DNA of 26,239 bases from Acanthamoeba sp. SK_2022b (lineage: Eukaryota; Discosea; Longamoebia; Acanthamoebidae). The notes beneath the pieces are model-generated. The model did not search any database. It saw only the letters and a list, made by a program, of their open reading frames with translations, and was not told the origin of the DNA. Each line of letters begins with the position of its first letter. The first letter of the stretch is position 1. Position numbers and translations under genes: made by a program. The stretch spans positions 1-26,239 of the forward strand of contig JANDJZ010000820.1 in NCBI GenBank assembly GCA_027943245.1, given 5' to 3'. Positions 10,928 through 21,723 of this stretch are shown here, piece after piece.

Positions 10928-11974
10928 ATGTTCAAGAAGTACGTGCAACGTTCAATGTCTCGTTAAATTGTGCTAGATCTGTTGCAGGATGCCGAAATTC
11001 ATTGCAAATTCTCAATTTCATCGAGTAGATTCACAGCGGAGGAGAGCGTGAGCTCAACTGCTCAGATTAAGGCCTCGATTGCCCGAGGTATCAGGAGCAC
11101 CGTCCTCGAGCAGATGCCTGGTTTGTCCTCTGCCCTCTCCCTCCCTCATTCAAAGCACAAATTTGACCTTCCATTTATCGACGCAGCCCTGGCTGGCGTG
11201 ATTGCTGAGATTATGCCAAAGAAGGCCCCTGTCTTCATTGCCAAGTGGTTCGTCGCTTTTGGGATACAGCCAATTTGCTGTTTTTATGCTCAATACTTGC
11301 ATGATGCAGCCAGGGACACATCAATCTTGTGGTGGTGAATCAGACCGTGCTCTTCTTCAACATTCGAGATGGCCCCTACTATCCCACCCTCCGGCTTTTG
11401 CACAAGTGTACGATCCTGCTTCTTTGCCGTTGTCAGCATACACCTCTCATGTTGACCTCTCGACGTCCCTTGCGCAGATCCCGACATTCTGCCCAAGATG
11501 CAGGTGGACCGAGGAGCGATTAAGTTCGTGATGTCGGGAGCTAACGTTATGTGCCCTGGCCTCACGTCTCCCGGCGGCAAGATGGACGAGGTTCCTGCCG
11601 AGACCGTTGTGGTTCGCTCCTCAGCTTGCCCAGTGTCATCTTTTGCTTCTGCTTCTTCCTTGCTCACCAACGCGCCGTCACGGTCCACGCTCGCATTGTC
11701 TCGTGCATGCAGGGCATTTTCGCTGAAGGCAAGGAGCACGCACTGGCTATCGGGCACACCAAGCTTTCCTCTGAGGACATGTACGTTCTTCAAGTAACGT
11801 GTGCACGTGCTTTCCTGATCTTGACGCTTCCCCCCCCCCTCTCTGCCCCTCTCTTCATGCAGCCGAAAGGTCAATAAGGGCATCGGCATGGACAACATGC
11901 ACTATCTCAACGACGGTCTGTGGCTGTACACGGCCCCCAGTAATGCGGCGGCCGAGAAGAAGCCCAAGGACTGA
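10928..11974 (+). CDS. MCTS1: MCTS1/MCT-1 family translation factor (PUA domain)
   Basis: Partner of DENR in translation re-initiation and recycling of 40S subunits in the cytosol. Seven exons: 10928-10938, 11029-11120, 11187-11247, 11310-11407, 11478-11611, 11713-11780, 11863-11974; all join in frame to 191 residues, against about 181 in animals. The N-terminus [12 protein letters not shown], the block EIMPKKAPV, the block [18 protein letters not shown], the PUA core [20 protein letters not shown], and the end [19 protein letters not shown] match the family throughout. A short Ala/Lys-rich tail is extra. Only 11 coding bases lie in the first exon, which is fixed by the conserved MFKK start. 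The gene is divergent from the kinase-ANTH gene and converges on the Hsp20 gene. Confidence 0.95.
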
Positions 11975-12342
11975 GGTGGCGGTGGGTGGGCAGTGGCGTT
12001 TGGTTCCATCAGACGAAAACGATTGTGAGACAAGAAGAGAGCTTACCTACCCCCTCGATCGCCAGCGAGCGCTCTCTTCTATTCGCCTCATCCCCCCCCC
12101 CCACTAGTTTCGTCCACTGCGGCGACTCCGCACAAGCGCCAGAAGGAGGTAGGAGAGGTGAAGCTGTGCACCACCGGGATGGGGCAAGCAGGCAACGTAG
12201 GCGGTCGCGGCACTGCCCTTGCCCAAGCCGTTGTGGTTCGCTCCTGGTTCTCTTGCTTCTGCTTCTTCACGAAGCGCAAAGCTGTGTTTTCTCCCTTTAT
12301 TGATAGACGCACGCACACAGACTAGAGGCCCATGTAAATGAC
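11975..12342. other. Convergent 3' intergenic region with a partial MCTS1 duplication
   Basis: The region separates the stop codons of MCTS1 (+) and Hsp20 (-). Two blocks at about 12228-12267, CCGTTGTGGTTCGCTCCT and TTGCTTCTGCTTCTTC, are exact copies of the MCTS1 exon 5/intron 5 junction (11604-11621 and 11643-11658), with a shorter gap between them. No coding sequence was recognised. Confidence 0.55.
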
Positions 12343-13684
12343 TCAGACGGTGGACTCGCCGGTGGTGGGTGCTTCGTCGCCGATGAAGATGCCAGAGCCT
12401 CGCCTCACCAGCGGCTCCCTCTCCTTGTCCTTCTTCTCCAGGAGCGGCTTCCTCTCCTCCTTGGTTCCCGCTGCGGGTACATCGGTTTTTAGTACCACCC
12501 TCGCTTACCACCACCATCCGGCTGGGCCTTACCTTCGCTGATGGGGCCGGCCTCCTCCTGGCGCTGGATCGTGGGCAGGCGTTCGCCCATAGGCGCCTGT
12601 TCCTCCTGGCGCGGGGCGGCGTACCCGCGCTCGCCCATGGGCTGAGCCCGCTCCTCCTGACGCAGCGCGGCGGTGTCGGCCATGGGCTGCGCCTGCGCGC
12701 CGCCCCACTCCATGTAGGTTTGCTTTCCCTCCTCCGCTCTGCGCAGTTCCTCCCCTTGGCCGAGCTCCATGCGCCCTCTCTGTGAACCCCCCCACAAAAC
12801 ACACGGGTTGGCTGATCGGCCAATGACCGATGAAATGGGGGGGGGGAGCAATGTACGCGTTCGCGGCCGGGCAAGGGAACCAGCACTTGGAGGACTCCAT
12901 TGTTGAAGTTGGCCTTGATCTGGTCCAACTGCACGCCCTCGGGCAGCCACAGCCTCCGTCTGAACTTGCCGTACGACATCTCCCGGCTCCAGTAGCCTTC
13001 GTCCTTGTCTGCATCGCACACGCACGTCGCACGTCGTGGTGGTGAGCTCCACTTCGACCGCTGTTCGGGCAGGCAAGCGTCACGTACGCGACTTCTCCTC
13101 TCTGCGCTCACCGCTCAGGATGAGGTCGCCCTCGATGAGTCGCAGTTCGATGTCCTCCAGCTTGACTCCGGGAAGCGAGGCCTCAATCAGCATGCCGCCA
13201 TCGGTCGCCCGCACCGTGCACCTGGGCTGCCACATGCCCATGCCCATGCCGGCCGTAGCCATGCCGCCCATCTCCATGCCGCCTGGTGAAGGGTGGCCTG
13301 AGTGGTGAGTCATCGAGCTTCGCTTCTGTGCGACGGTTAGGTGGGCCACCTTGCCACAGGCTGCGATCTTCCATGGGGGCGAGTTCGCGCGGACGCATGC
13401 CCCAGAGGTCAGAGGGCCTGGCAAAGCCGAGCTCGCGCATGCCCCAGAGGTCAGAGGGCCGGTCATAGTCGAGCTCGCGTGAGCGAATGTCCCAGAGGTC
13501 GGACGGCCGGTTGTAGTCGAGCTCGCGCCCCATGGAGCTCCACTCCGTCGGCGTCTGTTCCCAGGTGTAAGTCGCCGCCGGGTAGCCGCCTGACAGTGCC
13601 TCCTGCGTGTGGGCCACAACGAGTGAGCAACTACACGTGCAACCCAGGCATGAGCGCGAGCTGTACCGGATAGTAGTACGACAT
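12343..13684 (-). CDS. Small heat-shock protein (Hsp20/alpha-crystallin), with repetitive flanks
   Basis: ATP-independent holdase chaperone, 322 residues. Exons (minus): 13684-13667, 13602-13350, 13282-13112, 13008-12857, 12779-12533, 12470-12343; all join in frame. The alpha-crystallin domain (about residues 115-195) shows DGGMLIEASLPGVKLEDIE, then DLILS, YWSREMSYGKFRRRLWLPEG and the closing GVLQVLVPLP. The N-terminal part carries four imperfect units built on RELDYxRPSDLWGM, and a Gly/Met-rich stretch leads into the domain. The C-terminal extension repeats a RQEE..PMGER unit about three times, then becomes highly charged (KPLLEKKDKEREPLVRR) and ends GESTV. It is longer than a typical Hsp20 (about 150-200 residues). 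No heat-shock element was found just upstream. The first coding exon is only 18 bases, so the start is less certain than the domain. Confidence 0.88.
13381..13535 (-). repeat. Tandem 42-48 bp repeats coding for RPSDLWGM-type units
   Basis: The plus strand shows the string GAGCTCGCG (first copy GAGTTCGCG) at 13381, 13429, 13471 and 13519, with CCCAGAGGTC between copies. The spacing of 42-48 bp keeps the reading frame of the Hsp20 gene, so the copies code for repeats of 14-16 residues. Confidence 0.8.
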
Positions 13685-14223
13685 ATGCTGTGAGTAAAGT
13701 GGTGTCTTGGTAGTGCTCTGAGTGTGTGAGTGTGGTGGAGAAGAGAGGGTTATCCGCTTTACCACGCGCGAGGCCCTCTGTGCGACCCGTGCGCGACGAG
13801 AGGTCGGCAGAAATTCCACAGCGTTCCTCCGACTTGCTGGCTGGTGGTCTGGAAAGGCACACCACAGAGATTGGCTTCCATGAGCTCAATCCCAGCAGTC
13901 GCTTTTATGCGTACGAAGGGAGAGTTTGGTAGTTCCCTGCCAGGCCACCCCGCTATGGCTGCCGGCTGGCGATCCTGGTGGTGGCCATCTGTCATCTACT
14001 GCTACGGCATCCCACTTTGTCGGCAGGCTTGTTGCGACACTCGGGTACTGCTTGTTGCCTCACTGCGGCCCAGCTACGAGTTTTCCTCGACTCAAGTCTA
14101 TCGGAGGCTGTTCCGGTTCCCATTCTGCCTCCTGCGCCTCCCGCGTTGCAGCCGGATGGATTGGCCCAAGGATAGCCCAATCGTCTTGTTTGTTTAAAGG
14201 CAAAAAATTTCTTACACGTTTTT
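13685..14223. promoter_or_regulatory. Upstream region of the Hsp20 gene
   Basis: This 539-bp stretch lies between the Hsp20 start and the stop of the small hypothetical gene, both on the minus strand. It should contain the Hsp20 promoter. It was scanned for GAAnnTTC and TTCnnGAA arrays and no convincing heat-shock element was seen. Open frames here have no recognisable product. Confidence 0.4.
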
Positions 14224-14454
14224 TTAACAGTGCGAGCTCTCCGTGGACCAGGCCACGTCATAGTCGCGGACCAGCTTGAGAAACTCCTCTCGCTTCCGGT
14301 CTTCCTCCTGGGGCTGCCTCGACGGCTGGACCTTGGCCGTCCCATCGCCTGATGATTGGTGGTAGTTTCTGGGATCGAACATGGCCACAAACCTCCTCAT
14401 CTCTTCCTCCTCTCGCTGTTTCGTTTTGTTCTGGCCGTCTGCGCTCGAGTTCAT
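14224..14454 (-). CDS. Small hypothetical charged protein, 76 residues
   Basis: Not recognised. The frame runs from ATG at 14454 (MNSSADGQNKTKQ) to TAA at 14224. It is rich in Lys, Glu, Arg and Asp, with two predicted helical segments (REEEEMRRFVAMFD and EEDRKREEFLKLVRDYD) joined by a Gly/Ser/Gln-rich link, and has no membrane segment or signal peptide. The charged helices and host-like codon use suggest a real protein, perhaps a small subunit of a complex, but no family can be named. An in-frame ATG at 14502 would add 16 residues. The gene is co-oriented with Hsp20. Confidence 0.5.
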   Translation of the reverse strand: MNSSADGQNKTKQREEEEMRRFVAMFDPRNYHQSSGDGTAKVQPSRQPQEEDRKREEFLKLVRDYDVAWSTESSHC

Positions 14455-16640
14455 CTTTGTGTGTTGGCTGGTCCGAGGTTGCTCTGGGTGTGGTGTAGGC
14501 AAATGGGAAAAGGTGCTAGTGTCAGAGCGGCGCTTGCGTGAAGTCGTGGCTGTTGTGTTGTTGCAGGCTTGCGGGCTTCTGCAAGCTTCGTACCGACTCC
14601 ACAGGAAATCTAACTTGCCTTGCCATCTTCTGCCATCTCTCTCCTACGCCTCTTGCCTCCAACTGGCAGGGCGCCCTCCTTAAGCTCGTTGACAAGCGTT
14701 GCGAGCGTCGGACTCAGATAGAGCGGACAAAAGGCCAAATGCAAGGAATGGAACTTGGCTTCTGCGGACCATCTTTGGAGGACTCCTGGTATCCAGGGCT
14801 TCGAGGATGTCCGCACATAAGAATTTCAATGCTGTCGACAACGATGACTTAGGAGTTAAAAGCAGTACAGCAAGTTATCAGTGTTCATCACCCCTGAAAA
14901 CTCCTCATCTTTATGGGCTGTGCAGATAGTGAGGGCATACTCTTCCTCTTCTGTATGCTGCATCATGCCAGCTACCACAAGCTGGAGAAGCTGTGCTCCT
15001 TTCCTCACAAAAATAAGCATTTGAGCAAATTAACTCCAGACCCCGATGTGGAGGGTGTCCAGACATCAAGGTACTGGGTGCAATGATCCTCAGTTTAGAG
15101 GTTAGCTCACCCTGCTCATTGATGGAGTTCATGTCCAGCTGTGGCAGGACAAGTCCTGAGGAGGGCAGTGCAGTGATCTCAAAAGCTGGGAGGCCAGCCA
15201 ACACCCAGCACTTTGTATTTCTGGTGTGGACCTTGGCTTTTTGGGCATGCAAAACGATGCAGAACTTGAGCCTATGGTTCAGTGCCCTACAAGCCACCCA
15301 GAAGAGGAGAGCCAACAAGGTACCTCTGCAACCTGACACATCACCCACACAGATATCAACACCCATCTCCAGCACATGGTGAGCATGTATTTGGCTCTTT
15401 GAAGCACAAGTTTGAGTGCCTTCACTCTTGCTTGAATGGCTCCACCACCAGGTATTATACTAACACCTCTAAATCTAATGTGCAACCTGATTTTTATCAA
15501 TTTTTTAAGATCAAGGAATGTGTTTAATATTTGTTGTGCACAACAAAGAGCTCCACCATGTGTGCACTTGTGTACTGCAGCAGATGTTACGCCTGCTGGC
15601 GTTCTCACCCACATCGTGAACTGGTGTGCATGTGCTCTGCAACCTTCCCATTCAGGTGCTGTCTACAGAAAAGAGTCAGTGTCTCATTTTCCTGAACACT
15701 CAGTTTCTGTGCACTAAGGGTGTGCATGTGTGTGCAATCTGCTATGTTTGGGCTGCTGATTTTTGTGTGTGACATCCAGACTGCTGCCTGGTGGCTGTCT
15801 GTGGGCTGTCCTTAGTTAAGGGTCCAGCATCGAGGTGCCTGATAGAAGCCATTGTTGCAAATTTTTTTTTTAGCCACATGGCATGGGCAGTTCTCATGGT
15901 CTGAGCGCATGGTTGCTTGCCATGAAAGGAGTTCCACTTGTTCAGGGTCTTTGTCAAGGTCAGAGCCTTCCCAGAATATGGCAATCCACACTGTCAGTGA
16001 CTGAAAAAGGACATACCTGTGCCCTTCTCTGGTGTCCCAGTGCTTCTCTCTCTGGTTGTGTCTTAGAGAGTGCATTGTTTTGCTGAAACTCTGTATGCAG
16101 GGCCTCCACCTCTTCATGGACTGGGCAAGTGCTTTGTGTGCTGGCACTACAGGCTCTTTGACAATGGGGCCTTGCACAGGGCATGCATGTGATTGGCAGT
16201 GAAAGCACACCATTGTTCCTTGTGTCCTGTGTAGCAGAAGATGCTTCACATAAAGAAGGTTTATATCCATAGATCAGAGGTAATGGTGAGCTCAACAGAG
16301 CAAGCAATCACACTTGCCATTAATGTCATAAGTTGAAGGAGGGTTAAGTGGAGTGAAGAATAGAAGCAGTTTGTAGCCATGGGATTTGATCCTGCAGTAT
16401 CATTGATGACAAATGATGAAAAAGAGGGGAGGGAGTGCAGAAAGCAGAACCTTTAGGAACTACATAGTCTTCTTACGGAACTCAAAAAACTCTGCCTTAC
16501 CACGATGTGGTCCTTTAAGACTTTGTGCAGGTTGGTTTTCATGCTGCACCACGCCCCAACCAGCGTGCCGCAGCTTGGATTCCCTTGGCCAATTTGTTTT
16601 TATTTTGTTTCTTCTTCTCTCTTCCAGCCAAGGCAGCGGT
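14455..16640. other. Long intergenic region between the small gene and GT61
   Basis: The first 400 bp look like host sequence and should hold the promoter of the small hypothetical gene. From about 14.9 kb the composition changes: lower GC and almost no CpG, until about 16.44 kb. The last 200 bp, before the GT61 start, return to host-like sequence and end with a pyrimidine-rich stretch and an AG that could be a 5' UTR splice acceptor. Confidence 0.55.
14930..16440. mobile_element. CpG-depleted block, probable decayed mobile element
   Basis: By hand count 14941-16440 contains only 7 CpG dinucleotides in 1,500 bp, whereas a single 60-bp stretch of host exon (601-660) also has 7. The composition matches that of the element at 19970-25126. 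On the minus strand, frames at 15375-14911, about 15530-15380 and 16300-15820 contain protein-like stretches (for example LAGLPAFEITALPSSG and GVSIIPGGGAIQARV) that shift frame. No terminal repeats, integrase, transposase or reverse transcriptase motif was found, so the class is unknown. Confidence 0.4.
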
Positions 16641-17887
16641 ATGGTGGGGCGAGGGACCCTAGGGGCGAAGAGCCTGCTGGCCATTTTGGTCATGTGCGTG
16701 GTGCTTCTTGTGGTCGACTTTAGACACGTGAGTTTCTTCAGCTCCCTCCTTGAGGAACGCTTCGCGAAACACACCCCGCCAGCGGAAGAAACTGCTTCTC
16801 CTACGCCAGGGCGCTCTGCCTTCGAGCTGTCTCCTTCTCCCCTTCCTTCTCCTCTGCCTTCCTCTTCTGCCACCCCTTCTGTCTCCCACACGATAGAGGA
16901 GGCCAACAAGACACCTTTGAGGCCTTCAACCCCGCCCGCCCGCGGTGATGTCGCGGAGAAGCTGGAAGACGTGCGGCAATACACCGAAGTGGAATGTAGG
17001 GAGCACGGTTCCTTTTGCATCTACTCCAATCTCTGCTACGACGGCAACGCGGTACGCTCCTTGATCAAAGAGCGAATACGACAGAAGTTGCACCCTTTCT
17101 TTCTTTCGTAATTTAAACATAAATATTTTCTTAATCCTAATATTTTACATCCTAATATAAATATTCAATTATTTCTTTTTTTTCGTTATCATTAAGTTTT
17201 ATTTTATTTAAAACAAAAAAAAATCTGAGCTGGCCGCGTGCGCAGTTCGTGATGCTGGCCGATGAGAGCGACGCGCAAACCAAAGAAAGTGAGAACAGTC
17301 CCAGCCCAACAGCGTTCGCCAGCCCGACCGTGCACGGGAGCACCCACCGCTATTTCAACGTCGGTACAACGTTGCCGCAAGAAACCGCCACCGCGCTTGG
17401 CGAAGCTGCGCTGACCTCTCTCTTTCTTTCGTGTACATTCACGTGCAGAAGCGGTCATGTACAAGGATCCAGATGCGTTGCTCCCGCGCAACCAGAGATT
17501 TTCAGCTCACGCGATGCCGGCGTCGAACGTCTTTGGCCCCGCGGCCAAGAATCTTCCGCTCTACGTACCCAACGGCTCCCCAATCGCCTCCAAGGTTCTC
17601 TCCTCCGTTTCGCTTGACGGGCGCTGGCAAGGGGCTCAGGCTTGGTGCATGCACGCACACACAGCCCGACGGCCCTCTGGAGGTGATCTGGCTCGATGGC
17701 CCGTTCTACGTGCAGACCAGCGGTTCGTTTCCCGGGCAGGTCGACCGAGGTCTAGCCCCTCCCCCTAAACATCGGTGTGCGTGTGTGTCACAGACATGAA
17801 CGGATGGTCGTGCGCCAACCCTTGGCACTGGTACGTGATCCTCTCGGTGTCCTCCCACCCGACGATCTTGTACACTCTCCTCTCTTA

Positions 17888-17952
<65 letters not shown>

Positions 17953-19973
17953 ACACGCGCTGTGCTCCACAGGGCGTTAGGGACGCTGCCACTGTGGTCC
18001 GACCAGTACCTCAACTCCACCCTGCAGGAAATCGTTCGCCATTCGCTCCACTACGATTCCGACAGAAAGGAGAGGAAACAAACCGAAACCTCCTTCCCCG
18101 TGCGTCCCTCTGGGCACCGTTGGATGTCCGACACACCCGAGACCAGCAGCGCTGGAACCCCGCTCACCCGTTTCCCACTGTCTCTGGCAGGCCAAAGATT
18201 ACTTCTCGCTGCCACCGATGGACTATGTCCTGAGTACGTGCGTTGAGCCGAAACCTCCTGGCCGCCTTTATGGACTACCCCAGCAGCGGGCCTCTCAACT
18301 CACCTCGCCCGTGATGACGGTGGTGGTGGTGGCAGGCTTGTGCGGCAAAATGTTGCGATCTTGGCAGGAGGGCCTGCTACGCGCAGCGGTGCCGGAGTAC
18401 TCCAAGATCCTCAAGCTGGAGAACCTCGCGTGCGTGCCTCCCCCTCCATGTCCGCCTCGACTCGGATGACGATGGCGGGAGCGACGCTGTGCCAACTCGG
18501 CTTCTCTCGCGCACTGCAGAGCCCAGCACCCCGAGTTTGAAAACGACCCGCCGGCCAACACGACCAGCTACACGGGCATCGGTCCAGTGGTGGAGGGCAA
18601 GGGCAATCTCGGGCTGGCGCCCAACAAGCGGTACCACGCGTCAAGCTTGCGATCTTCCACGCGCGCGCGCACGTGAGCCTGCGCCGTGTGCTTACCGCGC
18701 GTGAACCATCCCGCACGCCGCCAAGGTTGCTGTGCTCGAAGAAAGCCGTGCTGCACGCCAATCAGTACACCCTCTTCAACAGCATCCCCGAGTGGCGGCA
18801 TTTCCGTAGCAAGGTTGCTCCCCTCATCGTCCTCTCCCCCAACACAGCCTGCCTGCTCCCCCACCCGTCGACATGATTTGTGGAGGCACACGTGAACTGA
18901 GCGGTTGCATGCGGTGACAGGCACTGGCCTACACAAACCTGACGCATCTGGCCTATCCCAAGAAGCCTCCCGCCAAGGTCGTGTTCAAGGCCTCCGGTCG
19001 GGAAGCGTTGAACCTGAAAGGTGATCGAACGCATCCCCCCAGCTCTCTATTGGCGCTCACTGTCACCACAGCCCCGAGTCTCACAATCCACGGGACCCCC
19101 AACGTGTACGCCAACAGAGCTGTTGGCGGTTTGCCGAAAGTACACAACCTGCGAGATGTCCACCCCATGGGACTACCACACTTCCTTCAAGACGCAGGCA
19201 CGCTCCACACATTTCCCGGGCCACCAACGCTGCCATTTGGCCGTCTTAACCATCGTGGGGTTGTTGGGGGGGGCAATGCGCGGGCGGGCAGGTGGAGGAG
19301 GTGGCGAGCGCAGGCATCTTTGTCGGCGTGCACGGCGCAGGCATGACCAACCTCATGTTCCTTCCGCCCAACGGCGTCGTCATCGAGCTCTTCCCGTACA
19401 AGTGGTGGCCCGACATGTACCGCCGCCTGGTACTTGGTCCCCGTCCTCAACCCCGGCTGCTTCTACTTCGCAGTCTACTTCGCTGTCTACTTCGCTGACG
19501 CCAACCTTCCTCCCCCCCTCTAATCCCCGCTCTTCCGTTGTTGGCTCGCGTCTTTTACTCAGGCAAACGAAATGGGAGTCGGCTACTTCATGGTGGCCGG
19601 CTACGAACGACCAGCCAAGATTCCCGATGGGGACCCCTGCATCAACGTCACAGCCATGGATTTCCCATGTACGGCGCCCTTCCCCCCCGGCTGGAAGCAT
19701 CGCTGATGCTTCTGATGCCGCTCTCCTTCCTTACCTTGGCCCACGCGTCCCCTCGGGCAGACGACGGATGCACGCACAAGGTCAAGTACGAGCCCTTCAC
19801 CCTGCCCGTGGCCGAGTTCGAGAGCACGCTCATCAACGCTCTTCAGTTGATCGGAGTCAACGCTCTCCCGTCTCCCTCCGCCTCCCGCTGACGTTGTTGT
19901 TTGGCGTTTTTGATACGAGAGCAAAGCAGTGGAGGCCATCCGTATGAGGGTGTTCGAGGGTGATATTTTCTAA
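16641..19973 (+). CDS. GT61-family glycosyltransferase, type II membrane protein
   Basis: Probable Golgi/ER glycosyltransferase of the GT61 (DUF563; EOGT/POMGNT2-like) family; donor and acceptor sugars are unknown. Exons: 16641-17051, 17246-17363, 17449-17594, 17665-17722, 17794-17830, 17973-18099, 18191-18233, 18336-18429, 18520-18630, 18726-18813, 18921-19020, 19118-19197, 19292-19429, 19563-19668, 19761-19845, 19922-19973; all in frame, 597 residues. A signal anchor follows the start (SLLAILVMCVVLLVVDF), then a Ser/Pro-rich stem, then the catalytic region ending in the family signature HTSFKTQVEEV, FVGVHGAGMTN, VVIELFPYKWWPDMYRRL. The join at exons 12/13 needs a GC donor (19198-19199). The final exon is ambiguous: an AG at 19920-19921 gives KAVEAIRMRVFEGDIF with TAA inside the transposon repeat, while the stronger CAG at 19929 gives a different 3' end stopping at 19962. 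Confidence 0.88.
17892..17950. repeat. (CA)29 microsatellite in a GT61 intron
   Basis: An uninterrupted 59-bp CA run in the intron between exons 5 and 6 of the GT61 gene, just upstream of the 3' splice site. It gives rise to long spurious open frames of alternating His/Thr or Cys/Val. Confidence 0.95.
19965..19969. repeat. Left target-site duplication ATTTT
   Basis: The five bases directly before the left terminal repeat equal the five directly after the right one. If the repeat is read one base longer (20 bp), the duplication shrinks, so its exact length is 3-5 bp. Confidence 0.75.
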
Positions 19974-19988
19974 GTGGATTTAAATCCA
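19970..19988 (+). repeat. Left terminal inverted repeat
   Basis: CTAAGTGGATTTAAATCCA, perfectly inverted at 25108-25126. Its inner 14 bases, TGGATTTAAATCCA, are themselves a perfect palindrome. The second to fourth bases (TAA, 19971-19973) can serve as the stop codon of the GT61 gene on one splice reading. Confidence 0.9.
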
Positions 19989-21628
19989 AACACCACAATC
20001 ACTGTGTTGTGCATGAGAAATGCAAAAAAACCCTCAAATTGGGGGGCTTTTGTTTAGGCAGGGTATGGAGCAAGAATCTGCAGTGTCAAATGAGGGCAAA
20101 TGCAAAACCACATGTTTGAGAGCAGGCTACCAAAAGCTGGGGGAAACAACAGGAGGACCAGAGGCAAAGCAGAGAAGGGTGAAGTTGTGAGGGGCAACAC
20201 TTTTCAGTGTACAGAGTTGTGGCAGCAGTGGGGGGCAAAGACTATAGTGTAACAGAGAGAAAGGCCATTAGTATTCTGGAATACATTTCACATACATTTT
20301 ATGCACCTTCAGGCTTCTGAAAGAAGCTGTGAAGTTAAGATCTCATTGACTGTTTTTAGGGCAGGCTCAAAAGAAGCTGGTCTGAAAGTAGTTGGCATTG
20401 CTTTGTCAAAAGGTAAGTCTTGGGCAAGCTGAGTAACGCTTTCCTGTTTTACCTTCCTGCAACCAACAGCATGCTTGTCCAAGCAATGATTTCCTTCCAT
20501 TCAGGAAAAACCATGTCTCAAACAGAGCACCACCAGGCAGACCTGAGGGATGAGGTGTTAGCATTAAGCAATAGAAAGGAATTTGGTAAAGGGAAGAACT
20601 TGAGCACACAAAGAGTATCAGGTTGTGTATTCTGGAATACACAAACCATGTCATCTAGTTACTGTTTGCCCAAGATTACCTGTGGTAGCATTGCAGAGCA
20701 CAGCACTGGTGCTTGCAAGCAACCCTGGTGAAGGCTCCTGAGAGTTGGAAAAGCAGTATGCAAGCGAGTCCAGATACCCTGCTACATTTGTGCACTCCAA
20801 CAGGAACACACACCTTTACAAACACATCACAAAAGTTGATACATGGAGCATGCACACAAAGTCCATTCAAGACAATCAGTTGACAGAGCTGTACAGTTGT
20901 ATAAAAGAGTCAGGTCAAAAAAACGCGTAGGTTATTGTGGTGTTTGGAGAGCAGAGCTGATGAAGCAATTTTAAGGTGGTTGCTGTGTTGGTGTGTGGTT
21001 TATGGTGCAAGCAAAATTTCTGCTTGTCGGTTGGGTTTTGTCGCGCATAACCACATCACCACCATCCCAATCATGAGTAAGAAGAGCGTTGTTTCAATGC
21101 TGCTGTGGTACCTTGAGTATGAGGAGGACCACGACTACACAAGGTAAGTATTGATTAGCAAAGTCAGCCAAGATGATTCAATAATTTACAAAATGCATTA
21201 AGTGGGGGGGGCATACATTTGTTGCTGATTCCATCTGCTAATGATGGGGAGTGTATGTGCTTGGTTTCAGGCAGGTTGGGCACAACCCCAATGCCAAGTA
21301 TGTGAAGCTGATGCAGGCAAAATCGGCTGGTGATACAAAATTGATTGTGTGCCTTGGCATACTCTCAGACTTTGAGACAACCACGCCAAAGAAGGAAGAG
21401 AATGCAATGGTAACATCCATTGCTGGGAAAGACCACTTTGTGGACCTCTACAACAAGGTAATGTGGGACATGCTACCAAAGGAGCTCAAGGGCAGCGTCA
21501 AAGGGAAACTGAAAGTTCAAACATTTCATGGTAAGCAACTTTATTAGGTTGTATGTTTGCTTCATGTCTGTGGGTGCAAGTTTTTGGGGTTTTTGTGCTC
21601 ACTGCATGAAAAAAGGATGGCAGTAATT

Positions 21629-21723
21629 GTATTCCAGAATACAAGATGCGTGGCTGCAAATTGCAATTCACTTTTGTATTCTGGAATGGAATACATCACA
21701 TGTCAAGTTGTATTCTGGAATAT
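21629..21723. repeat. Cluster of three palindrome copies in one intron
   Basis: Three copies within 95 bp in intron 21531-21768 of the element gene. The middle copy, GTATTCTGGAATGGAATAC, has an internal GGAAT duplication that gives an extra GAA unit. Confidence 0.85.

Noticed and set aside
13685..14223. Heat-shock elements upstream of the Hsp20 gene
   Set aside because: Only isolated GAA or TTC triplets were seen, not properly spaced inverted units.
15279..15614. Chaperonin-like string IIPGGGAI on the minus strand
   Set aside because: Only a few residues resemble the Gly-rich chaperonin motif and the flanks do not fit; treated as part of the unassigned CpG-poor block.
17775..18233. Open frames spanning the CA repeat on both strands
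   Set aside because: They translate the microsatellite; GT61 exon 5 and exon 6 flank it and splice around it.
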